Notes: a model not told the origin generated them from the sequence alone. Counted from the first letter of the stretch, positions 27,179 to 36,050 are shown. The stretch: 64,000 nt of DNA from Enterosoma sp964427595 (GCA_964427595.1 CAYRUQ010000001.1:36913-100912), one strand, 5' to 3'. Translations and numbers: made by a program.

Positions 27179-27400
27179 ATGAAAACTGGAATTCATCCCG
27201 AATATCATCGTTGCAAAGTTACCTGCATGACTTGTGGAAACACCTTTGAGACCGGTTCAACCTTAAAAGAAATCAAAGTTGATACTTGCTCTCATTGCCA
27301 CAGTTTCTACACTGGTAAATTAACTTTCACCGCTGATACAGGTAGAGTTGCTAAGTTCCGTAAGAAATTACAAGCTAGCGAAACCAAACAGGGTAAATAA
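27179..27400 (+). CDS. rpmE: 50S ribosomal protein L31 (zinc-binding type)
   Basis: A 73-residue ribosomal protein. The opening MKTGIHPEYH and the GNTFETGST and FYTGK blocks are diagnostic. Two Cys pairs (CMTC about 16-19, CSHC about 37-40) make it the zinc-containing C+ form and not the YtiA type. The KKLQASETKQGK tail is slightly long. It is monocistronic, with its own terminator. Confidence 0.96.
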   Translation: MKTGIHPEYHRCKVTCMTCGNTFETGSTLKEIKVDTCSHCHSFYTGKLTFTADTGRVAKFRKKLQASETKQGK

Positions 27401-27404
27401 TATG

Positions 27405-27426
27405 AGGCTCGCAAGAGCCTTTTTTC
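27405..27426 (+). terminator. rpmE terminator
   Basis: The stem AGGCTC (27405-27410) pairs with GAGCCT (27415-27420), with a GCAA tetraloop and TTTTT behind it. Confidence 0.9.
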
Positions 27427-27443
27427 TTTATCTTTATATCGTC

Positions 27444-27449
27444 TATAAT
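27444..27449 (+). promoter_or_regulatory. Putative -10 box of the yccF gene
   Basis: TATAAT at 27444-27449, 22 bases before the yccF start, with the ribosome binding site AAAGGAGGG between them. The -35 position falls in the T-tract of the rpmE terminator and is poor. Confidence 0.4.
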
Positions 27450-27471
27450 GAACAGCAAAGGAGGGTTGAAC

Positions 27472-27840
27472 ATGTTAAAACTTCTCGGAAATGTCATTTG
27501 GTTCATCGTCTTCGGTTGGGAGATGGCTCTCGTTTATTTCCTTTTAGGTTTAATCGCTTGTATCACTATCATTCTCTTGCCTGTCGGATTACAGCTTTTC
27601 AAGCTCGCTAGCCTTGTTATGATGCCATTTGGTAAAGAAGTCAGATGGACAAAGAGCGGAGGAAAGATGGTCTTAAATGTCATCTGGGCTATCATCTTCG
27701 GTTGGGAGTGTGCTTTAATCTCCATCGCCTCTGGTATCTGCTGTTGTATCACCATCGTCGGTATCCCGGCTGGTTTACAGATGTTTAAAATCGCTAAATT
27801 AGTTCTCCTTCCTCTCGGAGCTAAAGTTGGTAAAAAATAA
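27472..27840 (+). CDS. yccF: YccF family inner membrane protein
   Basis: A 122-residue membrane protein made of two copies of the YccF motif: LGNVIWFIVFGWEMALVYFL and LNVIWAIIFGWECALISIA, each followed by an ITI-PVGLQLFKLA type block. The function of the family is unknown. The start at 27472 is chosen because AAAGGAGGG lies just upstream; an ATG at 27448 overlaps the -10 box. The next gene starts 2 bases after the stop, so the two are probably coupled. Confidence 0.88.
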   Translation: MLKLLGNVIWFIVFGWEMALVYFLLGLIACITIILLPVGLQLFKLASLVMMPFGKEVRWTKSGGKMVLNVIWAIIFGWECALISIASGICCCITIVGIPAGLQMFKIAKLVLLPLGAKVGKK

Positions 27841-27842
27841 TA

Positions 27843-30770
27843 ATGAGTGTCCCACAAGACGCCCTGTCTCCAAAACGACTATTTGAAGAGGCAGAGCAAG
27901 CTCTAAAGGAAAGACATCTGTCTTCCTTAATAAAACTTTCTAATGAGACTTTTGATGATTTAGTCAATCATGAAAAAGTATTGATTAAAGAAGAGACAAA
28001 AGGCTATTTTTGTCCTCTGTTTCTCTTTGATGAGAGAGAAGATATTTATTATCCTCTCTTCTTTTTTGAGTCTGTCATCACTAAAGAAGAAGAGACTTAT
28101 TTATCTAGATCAAAAAGGCTTCCTATCTTTAATAATCTCGCTTTGTCTATTCTTTCTAATGAAGGTGTTGATGTCGATGATTTCACTAGAATTAACGATA
28201 TCAAATCATACCTTCTTTCTTTAGAAGGAAATATACAAGTCAGAGGATTAAATGATAGATTCAGTTTCGAACAAAGACTCGGTTTTTATGATGAAGAGAT
28301 TCTGTATTTAAATAGAGCGTATAAGATTCTTTATCAATTCATAAACGGAACGCTTAACGAAGATAAATATATAGGTTTATCAAGTCAAATTATTGATAAC
28401 GATATTGAAGTTGAAATCAGTAAGCAGATCAAACAAGTATTTTTCAGTGATTATAAGAAGATGTCTTTGGAGTTTGATAATTACCAAGGCTGTAAAGTCG
28501 TTTATTCAGACGACAATTTCATCAAGGATTTCATCACTTATTTAATAGCTAGGAAGGTTCCGTCAGGAGAGAGCCTTCTCTTTGTCGTTCAAGATGAAAA
28601 AGATGAAGAGAATTTAAAAGAGATATTTAAAAACAATAATCTTGATGAACATGTTTCTTATATAAATGATTTATCGATTGACTTATTAAAAAAGAAAGAA
28701 GACGGGATTTCTAATATAGGAAGCGAAAAACGAGCACTCTTCTTACAAAAAGAACAGAAGTATTTAAAATTTATCAACGAAAGAAACGAAGCCTACTCTA
28801 ATCCGAGAAACCTCTATAGTGCTAGCGTTGTCGATGATATCATCAAAGCTAAGAAAGAGAACCTTAAACTTTCTTCATTAGACATCAGTAAGTACTCTTT
28901 TGATGAATTTAAGAAAGATTACCAATATCTATTGAAAGCCGAGAATTATGAGTCTATCTATGATACAGCTATTAAGGATCATATTTTCTATGGATTATCA
29001 GTCTCTGATAAAAGAAGAAACTATGATGAGATCATAGTCACTATCATAAAAATCAAAGACGCCATTTTAGATTTCAGTTCTTATGTAGAGAAAAAGAACA
29101 TCAATGACTTTGATGGAAATAAAATCGATTCATTCTATCAGTTTGAAGAATACGGAAAAGACATCGCTGTTTTAGCTACTTATACAGGTTTTCCAAGGAA
29201 ATACTTTAGAGAACAACAAGAAGACGCTATCGAAAAAATAGAAAAGCTAAAGAAGCTTTATCAAGCTTTATCAAGCAGTAAGCTTTTAATCAGCAAAATC
29301 TGTTCTCCTAAAATTTTTGATTTAGATTTAGAGAAGACTCTCTCTGATTCTAAGAGCCGTTTCTTTTTAAAGAGAAGACATGCGAGAAAGAAGCTTCTCT
29401 CCTGTCTTATCGCTCAAAATAAAGAATCGTTTGAATCCTTCACTAAGATTTTGAAAGTGTATCTCAATTATCAAAAAGAGATAGAAAGCATCCTTCCTAA
29501 GTACATAGAGTTATATGGCCCTGCTGTCGCTAATATGAATAGTCTTATCGAGATAGAAAGTAATATCTCCTGTACTATTCTTTTCTCTGAAAGAAGCAAA
29601 CAACACCCTTCCTATAACATGGATAACCCGATAGTTAAGAGATGTTATAAGGATAAAGACGTCAGATATGATGTCATCACTCTTTATCGTGAACTTGAAG
29701 AGAAATACCAAGACATAAAGAAGCTTCTTAATCGATATAAAGGTTATTTCTTAGAAGATGAGATTGATTATATGAAACTTTCATTCTCTGATTTGGTTTC
29801 TCTTATTTCTAGAAAACTTACTGGCTCTTATAGAGAGTTTTCTCAGTATGCGATTCTCAGAAGCTCTCTTGATGACACTTCTATGCTCTTTAGAACTCAG
29901 TTGATGGAACATTTAAAACGAGGATTAAAGATTAAAGAGTTCAGATCTGCGTTTGTCTATTCACTGGCTGATGCTATCGCTAAAAGAGGAAAGAAGAGAT
30001 TTAGACCTAAACTTGAAGATTATGAGAATGCGAAGAAAGATTATCTCAGTACTCTAGATAATAGTTACTCAACCTATAGCGATTACCTTTCTGATTTCAT
30101 CAAAGAAAGACAAAAACAAATCATCAATGATGAAGAAAGTCTTGCTGAAGATAAAGAGATTCTCTCTATTTATCAAAATAAAGAAGTTGATTACGATGTT
30201 GAAGCTAGATTCTTTAAACAAGCTAGAAAGAGAAAACCACTTTTGATTGCTCATCCTAAAGATCTGCTCTTCTTAAAAGAAAACATAGCTAAGAAAGTCA
30301 TCATCTTTAATTCGAGTGAATATAGTTATGAAGAACTATTCGATGTCATTTCGGTTGGTGAACATATCTTATTTTTGGAAAAACCGAGTGTCTTTGATAA
30401 AAGAACACAAAGCTATCCACAATTATCTTTATCTAGTACCACGTATCTAAGTCTCTTCAACTTTAATTCACTTCCTCAATCATTTAAACAATCTGTTGAT
30501 GAAGAATTTAATAAGTATGGATATCGTATTGATAAATCAGACGCTTTTGAATATACGATTTATAACTCAGAAAACAAAAAGGTTGCTGTTCTTCTTCCTG
30601 ATGTTTTAATTCCACCAAAAAGTGAGATGCAAGTAAGAAGTATATTTAGAAAGTTCATTGGAAATGTGTTTCACATCCCTCTTTTAATCATGTCTACAAT
30701 CTCATTTCTTCTTGAACCAGAAAAGACTATTTCTGAACTGACAAATAGAATCTCAGAATCACAGGATTAA
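27843..30770 (+). CDS. Apparent inactivated DUF4011-type helicase-nuclease (pseudoenzyme)
   Basis: A 975-residue cytoplasmic protein whose layout follows DUF4011 / SF1 helicase / MTES_1575-like nuclease fusions as I know them. The N-terminal DUF4011-like part (about 45-170) has YYPLFFF, LPIFNNLALSILSNEGVDVD and FSFEQRLGFYD. Where Walker A (GPPGTGKS) is expected, about residue 217, the sequence is KVVYSDDNFIKDFITYLI. The long helical middle is kept (KSRFFLKRRHARKKLLSCL near 500). Where Walker B (VIFDEAS) is expected it reads VIIFNSSEYS (about 818-827), and motif III (GDPKQLPP) is replaced by LEKPSV. The second RecA domain is missing, and the C-terminal nuclease-like end (FHIPLLIMSTISFLLEPEKT) lacks the expected catalytic residues. 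The frame is intact for 2.9 kb, so the protein is maintained. The family assignment is from memory of motifs. Confidence 0.55.
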   Translation: MSVPQDALSPKRLFEEAEQALKERHLSSLIKLSNETFDDLVNHEKVLIKEETKGYFCPLFLFDEREDIYYPLFFFESVITKEEETYLSRSKRLPIFNNLALSILSNEGVDVDDFTRINDIKSYLLSLEGNIQVRGLNDRFSFEQRLGFYDEEILYLNRAYKILYQFINGTLNEDKYIGLSSQIIDNDIEVEISKQIKQVFFSDYKKMSLEFDNYQGCKVVYSDDNFIKDFITYLIARKVPSGESLLFVVQDEKDEENLKEIFKNNNLDEHVSYINDLSIDLLKKKEDGISNIGSEKRALFLQKEQKYLKFINERNEAYSNPRNLYSASVVDDIIKAKKENLKLSSLDISKYSFDEFKKDYQYLLKAENYESIYDTAIKDHIFYGLSVSDKRRNYDEIIVTIIKIKDAILDFSSYVEKKNINDFDGNKIDSFYQFEEYGKDIAVLATYTGFPRKYFREQQEDAIEKIEKLKKLYQALSSSKLLISKICSPKIFDLDLEKTLSDSKSRFFLKRRHARKKLLSCLIAQNKESFESFTKILKVYLNYQKEIESILPKYIELYGPAVANMNSLIEIESNISCTILFSERSKQHPSYNMDNPIVKRCYKDKDVRYDVITLYRELEEKYQDIKKLLNRYKGYFLEDEIDYMKLSFSDLVSLISRKLTGSYREFSQYAILRSSLDDTSMLFRTQLMEHLKRGLKIKEFRSAFVYSLADAIAKRGKKRFRPKLEDYENAKKDYLSTLDNSYSTYSDYLSDFIKERQKQIINDEESLAEDKEILSIYQNKEVDYDVEARFFKQARKRKPLLIAHPKDLLFLKENIAKKVIIFNSSEYSYEELFDVISVGEHILFLEKPSVFDKRTQSYPQLSLSSTTYLSLFNFNSLPQSFKQSVDEEFNKYGYRIDKSDAFEYTIYNSENKKVAVLLPDVLIPPKSEMQVRSIFRKFIGNVFHIPLLIMSTISFLLEPEKTISELTNRISESQD

Positions 30771-30774
30771 AAGA

Positions 30775-31467
30775 TCAGCTGTTTCCATCAGAAGAGTTAT
30801 CGTCACAAGAATCAAGGATATCGTTTTGTTTCTTGTTCTTTATTTGTGAGATAAGCATAGCGAGTAAATAAACAAATCTTATAGCTTCTAATATAGAAAA
30901 AAGTATATAAGCAGCCAAAGAGAAGTAATTCAAACACATCACAGCTCCAATCACTAAGAACCAAAGAGAAAAGATACAATCACTAATTTCTAAATTGTAT
31001 TTGGTAGTTTTTCTATATTTTCTTTTCAAAGCTCCATTAACAGTGGCGATGAATATACCTATGATGACAAAGATATATATGTACTCTAAATATGAAGGAA
31101 GAATGTCCATCGCTACTTGTAAGAATAGTTGACAGAATATAATGATGAAAGCAACTGTACCAAGGTAATGAAGGCTTTGGTAGAACCCTTCAATAGTTAA
31201 GCTGTTTTTATTAGTTTTTTGTTTAACAGCATTATCATTCTCATCAACTGTTTGCTCGGGTCGTTTAACTATAAACCCTAAGATTGCTATACAAAGGAAT
31301 ACGACAAAGAATATACATTCAAGTATGCCGGTTATTAAGTAAAGGACATTAGCGTCATTATCCGTAAAGTTGCTGTAGCAGTCTAATATTCCACCAACTA
31401 AAAGTAAAAGAGACGCAATTATCATAGTTATTGAATAACCGATGACAATTCCTTTACTTTTATTCAT
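30775..31467 (-). CDS. Hypothetical six-helix membrane protein
   Basis: A 230-residue protein with about six predicted transmembrane helices: about 8-28, 42-65, 98-118, 127-147, 168-186 and 188-208. A charged cytoplasmic loop (KRPEQTVDENDNAVKQKTNK) lies between helices 2 and 3, and the tail is acidic and polar. I do not recognise the family. It converges with the helicase-like gene, with only 4 bases between the stops. Nothing in the sequence indicates a substrate. Confidence 0.65.
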   Translation of the reverse strand: MNKSKGIVIGYSITMIIASLLLLVGGILDCYSNFTDNDANVLYLITGILECIFFVVFLCIAILGFIVKRPEQTVDENDNAVKQKTNKNSLTIEGFYQSLHYLGTVAFIIIFCQLFLQVAMDILPSYLEYIYIFVIIGIFIATVNGALKRKYRKTTKYNLEISDCIFSLWFLVIGAVMCLNYFSLAAYILFSILEAIRFVYLLAMLISQIKNKKQNDILDSCDDNSSDGNS

Positions 31468-31669
31468 AAACGCTATTCTCCTAGGAAGTAATATAGCAAA
31501 AAAAGGTTTGTAGGTTGTAAAAAGTGTAAATTCCTAGCATTTAATGCTAAATCTTATTCGAAACTAAAAAACACCAATATAAGAGAAAATTATTTAAATT
31601 CCCTTTTTATGATTTATTTCGCAAAAAACAGATAACATTTAGAGTTTTAATCTAGTCAAATTTTAAGAA

Positions 31670-31691
31670 GGATGGTGGGCGACAACCATCC
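31670..31691 (-). terminator. Probable terminator of the HNH gene
   Basis: The stem GGATGGT (31670-31676) pairs with ACCATCC (31685-31691) around an 8-base loop. On the minus strand it lies 30 bases beyond the HNH stop and is followed by a moderately T-rich stretch. Confidence 0.55.
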
Positions 31692-31721
31692 AATTTAATC
31701 TAAGGAGGCTCTCATAGAACT

Positions 31722-32639
31722 TTATCCTTGTTTACTTACCTCCTTTATTAAATCATCGCGCAATTGAGTAAAGATAATGTTATATTCGTTGAACTCATCA
31801 ACAGGATTTTTAATCCACTTTTTAGCATCGGTATGTTCCACAACAGATTTGCTGATAAACAGCGAGTTTGTTGAGGGCCAAATTGTTTGAGGCTTGGAAT
31901 GATACATTTCTTCTTTTTCTCTATAGGCAGTATCCCAATAATGGATATCGTAAGAATCAAGATAGTCCAACTCGATAAAATAGTATGTCAAATAAGTATT
32001 GAGAATCACACATTTATCAAGTAAGAGAACCGAATCTTCTTTCATAGGCACATTATTTGCTTGGATAACTATAACAATTGATGAAGCGATGTCATTAGGA
32101 TGAGTTATCGAATAGCCAGCAAATAGTTCTTCTATGAAATCAATTATTGCAGTGGTTTTATAGTTCTTTAATGTAATGACTATTGTGCTTGTGTGTCGCC
32201 ACTGGTTTTGAATACTTTTTAACTTTTTAAAAAATCTAATGCCACTAGCCGAATCATAGAAGTTGACTTCTTCTTCGCCATCTACATTTTCAGTCTCATC
32301 ATTTTGATTGGCATTAATTCGTTCTTTAATTTCGTAGTGGTTTTGAACTTTCCAAATTTCAAATTCATGTCCATTAGCTTTAAAGCACGGGAATCTATTG
32401 CCTTTCTCGTCGTTTGTGAGAATGTGGCAACAAATTAAATTATGCTCGGCGGTTTTGCCACCTCTCGATTGAGGCAGAATATGATCGATATTCCAACCAT
32501 ATTTGCTATCACGGTCATCGTATGCTGACTTTACCATCGTTCGACCAGCAAAATCAGTAACTTTCAGTTCTTTGCCATAACGCTTAGACCATATGCGCAT
32601 AGCAGTTTCTCGGTTTATAACCATTTCATTTGTTTGCAT
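31722..32639 (-). CDS. HNH endonuclease domain protein
   Basis: A 305-residue protein. The N-terminal 100 residues carry an HNH nuclease motif: DHILPQSRGG (Asp-His), HNLICCH (Asn, then His) about 20 residues later, and NDEKGNRFPCF. The remaining 200 residues, starting near FYDSASGIRFFKKL, are not recognised. The N-terminal domain is homologous to two degenerate modules in the protein at 1-2475. Here the catalytic residues are present, so DNA cleavage is possible. The ATG at 32639 has no ribosome binding site next to it; a strong AAAGGAGG (plus 32670-32677) lies about 30 bases upstream, near a nine-codon TTG-initiated frame that overlaps the gene start. The start is therefore uncertain. Confidence 0.75.
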   Translation of the reverse strand: MQTNEMVINRETAMRIWSKRYGKELKVTDFAGRTMVKSAYDDRDSKYGWNIDHILPQSRGGKTAEHNLICCHILTNDEKGNRFPCFKANGHEFEIWKVQNHYEIKERINANQNDETENVDGEEEVNFYDSASGIRFFKKLKSIQNQWRHTSTIVITLKNYKTTAIIDFIEELFAGYSITHPNDIASSIVIVIQANNVPMKEDSVLLLDKCVILNTYLTYYFIELDYLDSYDIHYWDTAYREKEEMYHSKPQTIWPSTNSLFISKSVVEHTDAKKWIKNPVDEFNEYNIIFTQLRDDLIKEVSKQG

Positions 32640-32867
32640 AGTAATTCTTCAACAAGAAAAACTATAAGACCTCCTTTCGTAAGGTGACAAATGCAATGAT
32701 TGATTATAGGGCGACCTATTGCTGAACCTCTAATGGGTAATTCTCCTACAGCTTTACAGAAAATTAAATCAATCGACTTTATTGCTAAAGTTTGTAAGAT
32801 TTGTCCTTCACTTAAAATTATACTGAATAGAGGTGCAAAAATAAGAAAATTTATTGAATGTAAAAAA

Positions 32868-32887
32868 GAGGCTCATTTGAGCCCCTC
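32868..32887 (-). terminator. Terminator of the superoxide reductase gene
   Basis: GAGGCTCA (32868-32875) pairs with TGAGCC and CTC around a 2-base centre. On the minus strand it follows the stop closely and is followed by TTTTTTA. Confidence 0.8.
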
Positions 32888-32891
32888 TAAT

Positions 32892-33257
32892 TTAGATTTG
32901 TTTAACCCACAGACCATGTAAGTTGCAGTATTCGTAAGCGGAGACGACTTTCTCACCATCTGCTAAGACAAACTCAGCTTCGGGAGTACCGGTATAATCA
33001 AGATTCTTAAGTTCAACTTTCTGATCAGTCACTAAGGCGATGAAAGAAATGTGATGTTCTTCAGTCATCGGGTGAGCGACTTCTCCGACTTTGACAGTCA
33101 CTTTTTTACCATCTACTAAGATGACAGGAACATGTTTTTCAGTAGCTGCATCAGTGGTGTTAGCTTTTAAAAGTTCATCATTCTCATCTGCGGGGTTATC
33201 TAAAATAGAAAAATAGATAGCTCCAGTATTTTTATTTTTATAGAAATTGATATTCAT
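32892..33257 (-). CDS. Superoxide reductase (desulfoferrodoxin family) lacking the Cys4 iron centre
   Basis: This 121-residue cytoplasmic enzyme reduces superoxide to peroxide without making oxygen, typical of anaerobes. The catalytic His4-Cys iron site is complete: KHVPVI (His about 42), VAHPMTEEHH (three His) and CNLHGLW (Cys and His near the C-terminus). The N-terminal part keeps the length of a desulforedoxin domain and its junction (KANTTDAATEKHVPV), but the four Cys of centre I are all absent (FYKNKNTGAIYFSILDN), so it is a class III-like form. GTGGAGG precedes the ATG. It gives the best metabolic hint in the window that the host lives without oxygen. Confidence 0.92.
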   Translation of the reverse strand: MNINFYKNKNTGAIYFSILDNPADENDELLKANTTDAATEKHVPVILVDGKKVTVKVGEVAHPMTEEHHISFIALVTDQKVELKNLDYTGTPEAEFVLADGEKVVSAYEYCNLHGLWVKQI

Positions 33258-33314
33258 AATTGATTACCTCCACGATTATTTTACTAAGCTGATTTCTAAA
33301 TATTAGAAAGATGC

Positions 33315-33566
33315 TCAAGCAAAATAATCACGGAAATCAAACTGATAACGATGACGACAGTACTGGACGATATCTAAGATATTCCAGATGATTCCTAAAC
33401 CGACGCAGAGATAAAGAAGCTTGACTAAAGCAAACTTCCAAGCTGCCTTAAAAGACTTCTTATAAACGAATTTATCAATGCCAAACCAACCTAAAAAAAT
33501 CAAAAAGAGAAGGAAGCTGGCTTTAACAGGTTCTACTACAAACGAATATTCTTCTTTACTATTCAT
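33315..33566 (-). CDS. TM2 domain membrane protein
   Basis: An 83-residue protein with a TM2-type helical hairpin: helix 1 in ASFLLFLIFLGWFGIDKF, a basic turn YKKSFKAAWKF, and helix 2 in LLYLCVGLGIIWNILDIV. The G-(I/W)-D-(K/R)-F turn is characteristic. The function of the family is unclear. The start at 33566 is chosen because GAGGTGA lies just upstream; a longer frame to 33623 lacks a ribosome binding site. It could share a transcript with the superoxide reductase gene 57 bases downstream. Confidence 0.8.
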   Translation of the reverse strand: MNSKEEYSFVVEPVKASFLLFLIFLGWFGIDKFVYKKSFKAAWKFALVKLLYLCVGLGIIWNILDIVQYCRHRYQFDFRDYFA

Positions 33567-33715
33567 TAAAATCACCTCAAAGCAAGGATAATTATATAAA
33601 AAAGTCCCTAAATATAGAACCAATTACTTAAATTACTAGAGTGTTTAAAGGGTTATAAACAGGCAAAACAGACGACAAAAAGATTTCTCAGTTTTAAACA
33701 ACTCAAGAGATTTTA

Positions 33716-33721
33716 TATAAT
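33716..33721 (+). promoter_or_regulatory. -10 box of the MBL hydrolase gene
   Basis: TATAAT at 33716-33721, about 28 bases before the start, with the ribosome binding site CGGAGG in between. No clear -35. Confidence 0.45.
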
Positions 33722-33749
33722 TTTAAGTGATGTCCGGAGGTGTCATCAA

Positions 33750-34394
33750 ATGGTCAAGATATTCAATTTTGAAAACGATCCTAAGGAGTTCAGTTGCAAC
33801 ACTTATATCATCGGAAAAATCGGCCGTGATTGTCTTGTCATAGATCCAGGTTCCACCTCCAAAGTGATAAGTGAGTATATTGACGCACATCATGAACGCT
33901 GTTTAGGAATCCTTTTAACTCATGGTCATTTTGATCACATCAGAGGCGTTACTCCATTGTTAAAACATTTCAATTACGATATTCCTGTTTATATCTCTAA
34001 AGAAGATGCTCCTCTTCTTACTGATACCATTTTAAATGAGAGCAAATCTCACGGAGCAGAAGTTAAAATATCAGTAGCTCCTGTTTTAGTAGAAGATCAA
34101 GAAGAACTTCTTTTCAACAAAGAAATCAAAGCCAAAATAATAGCAACTCCATATCATACTAAAGGAAGTGTTTGTTATCTTTTTGAAGATGATAACGCCA
34201 TTTTTACTGGTGATTCTTTATTTAAGCTTTCAATAGGAAGAACTGATTTAAAAGCTAGTGATCAAAGCTTATTTAATTCTTCAATGAAAAAGCTCACCTC
34301 TTTAGGAGAGACATTAGTTGTCTATCCTGGTCATGGTGAGCTTACTAGACTAGGCGTTGAAAAGAAGACGAATCCTTATCTTCAACAACTTTGA
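33750..34394 (+). CDS. Metallo-beta-lactamase fold hydrolase, glyoxalase II-like
   Basis: A 214-residue cytoplasmic metal hydrolase. All metal ligands of the fold are visible: THGHFDH (about 56-62), H in TPYHTKGSVC, D in FTGDSLF, and H in YPGHGE. The size matches the short YcbL/glyoxalase II-like group common in Firmicutes; the true substrate is not determined by the sequence. It converges with metG 30 bases later. Confidence 0.9.
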   Translation: MVKIFNFENDPKEFSCNTYIIGKIGRDCLVIDPGSTSKVISEYIDAHHERCLGILLTHGHFDHIRGVTPLLKHFNYDIPVYISKEDAPLLTDTILNESKSHGAEVKISVAPVLVEDQEELLFNKEIKAKIIATPYHTKGSVCYLFEDDNAIFTGDSLFKLSIGRTDLKASDQSLFNSSMKKLTSLGETLVVYPGHGELTRLGVEKKTNPYLQQL

Positions 34395-34424
34395 TTTTAT
34401 TTAGAAACTATCTAGAACTTAATA

Positions 34425-36020
34425 TCACTTACCATCGATAAGTTCAGTTAAGAACTCGATTTCTTCATCTCTTTTCAAACGAGGGAAGAGAGGAGAAAGC
34501 TCATTTACTTTGATATTAGAAAGTTCACCAAGTTTATCAACGGATTCATAATTTCTAAGTTCAGCAGGGACATTCTCTTGATCTAAAGCGGCTTTTGTTT
34601 TCTCGGGCATAAAAGGAGTTAAAAGAATAGATCCGATTTTGAGAAGCTCGCTGGTGATATAAAGAGATTCTTTAAGAAGGATATCGTTTCCTTCTTTAGC
34701 TTGGTTCCAAGGGGCGATAGCATCAAAGTACTTGTTTCCTAAGTCAATCATCTCCATGGCGATATTAGCACCAGAGGTGATATCAAACTTATCCATCGCT
34801 TGTTCATAAGCTTTGATCTTGGTTTTAACATTCTCGTAAAGATCGATAGTCAGCTCAGAAGAGAAGGGTGCATACTGAGGAATCACACCACCAAAATAAC
34901 GATTGACCATCGAGAGAGTACGATTGACGAGATTTCCGTAGTTATTAGCTAAATCAGCGTTTAAACGATCGACGAACTGGTTAGGAGTAAAGGAACCATC
35001 CTCTCCGATTTGCATCTCACGAGCTAAATAGTATCTGAGTGAATCAACACTGTATCTTTCAATTAGAGGATAAGGAGATGGGGCGTTTCCTAAAGACTTA
35101 GACATCTTGACACCAGATTTAGTCACTAATAAGCCGTGGACTAAAACTTCATCAGGTTCTCTAAGACCTAAAGCCATCAAAAGAACAGGCCAATAGATAG
35201 TATGGAATCTGTTGATATCTCTTCCGACTAATTGAAGTATCTCTGTATCTTCAGCCCAGTATTGATCCATCAGGTGGTCATCTTTAGATAGATAACCTAA
35301 AGCGGAGATGTAATTTAATAAAGCGTCAATCCAAACATAGACGACATGCTTAGGATTCTCGTTGATTTGAATTCCCCAATCGAAGGAGGTTCTTGTGATA
35401 CAAAGGTCATCAAGTCCAGGTTTGATGAAGTTGTTGATCATCTCGTTGAGTTTATCTTGTCTACAGAATTGAGGATGCTCTTCATAGAACTTTAAAAGAG
35501 CAGGCACATACTTCTTAACATTTAAGAAATAAGAGTCTTCTTCAGCTGAATGAACAGGTCTATGACAATCGGGGCAAAGATGTTCTTCTCCTACTTGAGC
35601 ATCGGTGAAGAAAGATTCACAAGGAGTGCAGTACCAACCTTTGTACTTACCAAGATAGATATCACCTTGATTTAAAAGACGAGTGAAGACTTTCTTCACA
35701 CAATCGATATGATAATCATCAGTGGTTCTGACATAGTAGTCATAAGAGATGTTCATTGCTTTCCAAACTTCTTTGAAAGAAGCGGCGATTTTATCAACAT
35801 AAGCTTTTGGTTCTAAGTTGGCTTCTTCCGCTTTCTTTTGAATCTTCTCACCATGTTCGTCAGACCCAGTCATGAATCTGACATCAAAACCTCTTAATCT
35901 TTTATATCTAGCGATGACATCAGCGATGACATTGCAGTATGTATGCCCGATATGGATATTTCCGCTCGCATAATATATCGGTGTTGTGATATAGAAACGC
36001 TTCTTTGAATCAGTGCTCAT
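34425..36020 (-). CDS. metG: Methionine-tRNA ligase
   Basis: A 531-residue class I synthetase that charges tRNA-Met. The HIGH motif is in ASGNIHIGH (residues 18-26), and the zinc knuckle WYCTPCES...LCPDCHRP is around residues 127-147. The KMSKS motif is VKMSKSLGN (about residue 300), and the anticodon-binding helical domain follows. It ends without the C-terminal EMAP/Trbp111 tRNA-binding domain found in the longer form. The start at 36020 is set by GGGAGG 6 bases upstream; the frame continues to 36053 but without a binding site. No T-box or SAM riboswitch fits in the short leader. Confidence 0.96.
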   Translation of the reverse strand: MSTDSKKRFYITTPIYYASGNIHIGHTYCNVIADVIARYKRLRGFDVRFMTGSDEHGEKIQKKAEEANLEPKAYVDKIAASFKEVWKAMNISYDYYVRTTDDYHIDCVKKVFTRLLNQGDIYLGKYKGWYCTPCESFFTDAQVGEEHLCPDCHRPVHSAEEDSYFLNVKKYVPALLKFYEEHPQFCRQDKLNEMINNFIKPGLDDLCITRTSFDWGIQINENPKHVVYVWIDALLNYISALGYLSKDDHLMDQYWAEDTEILQLVGRDINRFHTIYWPVLLMALGLREPDEVLVHGLLVTKSGVKMSKSLGNAPSPYPLIERYSVDSLRYYLAREMQIGEDGSFTPNQFVDRLNADLANNYGNLVNRTLSMVNRYFGGVIPQYAPFSSELTIDLYENVKTKIKAYEQAMDKFDITSGANIAMEMIDLGNKYFDAIAPWNQAKEGNDILLKESLYITSELLKIGSILLTPFMPEKTKAALDQENVPAELRNYESVDKLGELSNIKVNELSPLFPRLKRDEEIEFLTELIDGK

Positions 36021-36044
36021 AGATGCCTCCCAAAAACTAGTAAA

Positions 36045-36050
36045 ATTATA
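36045..36050 (-). promoter_or_regulatory. -10 box of metG
   Basis: TATAAT on the minus strand (plus 36045-36050, ATTATA), preceded by GTG. It gives a leader of about 18 bases that contains the GGGAGG ribosome binding site. Confidence 0.5.

Noticed and set aside
32700..32921. A 73-codon frame starting with TTG between the HNH and superoxide reductase genes
   Set aside because: No ribosome binding site, no recognisable domain, and it runs through the terminator and the 3' end of the superoxide reductase gene.
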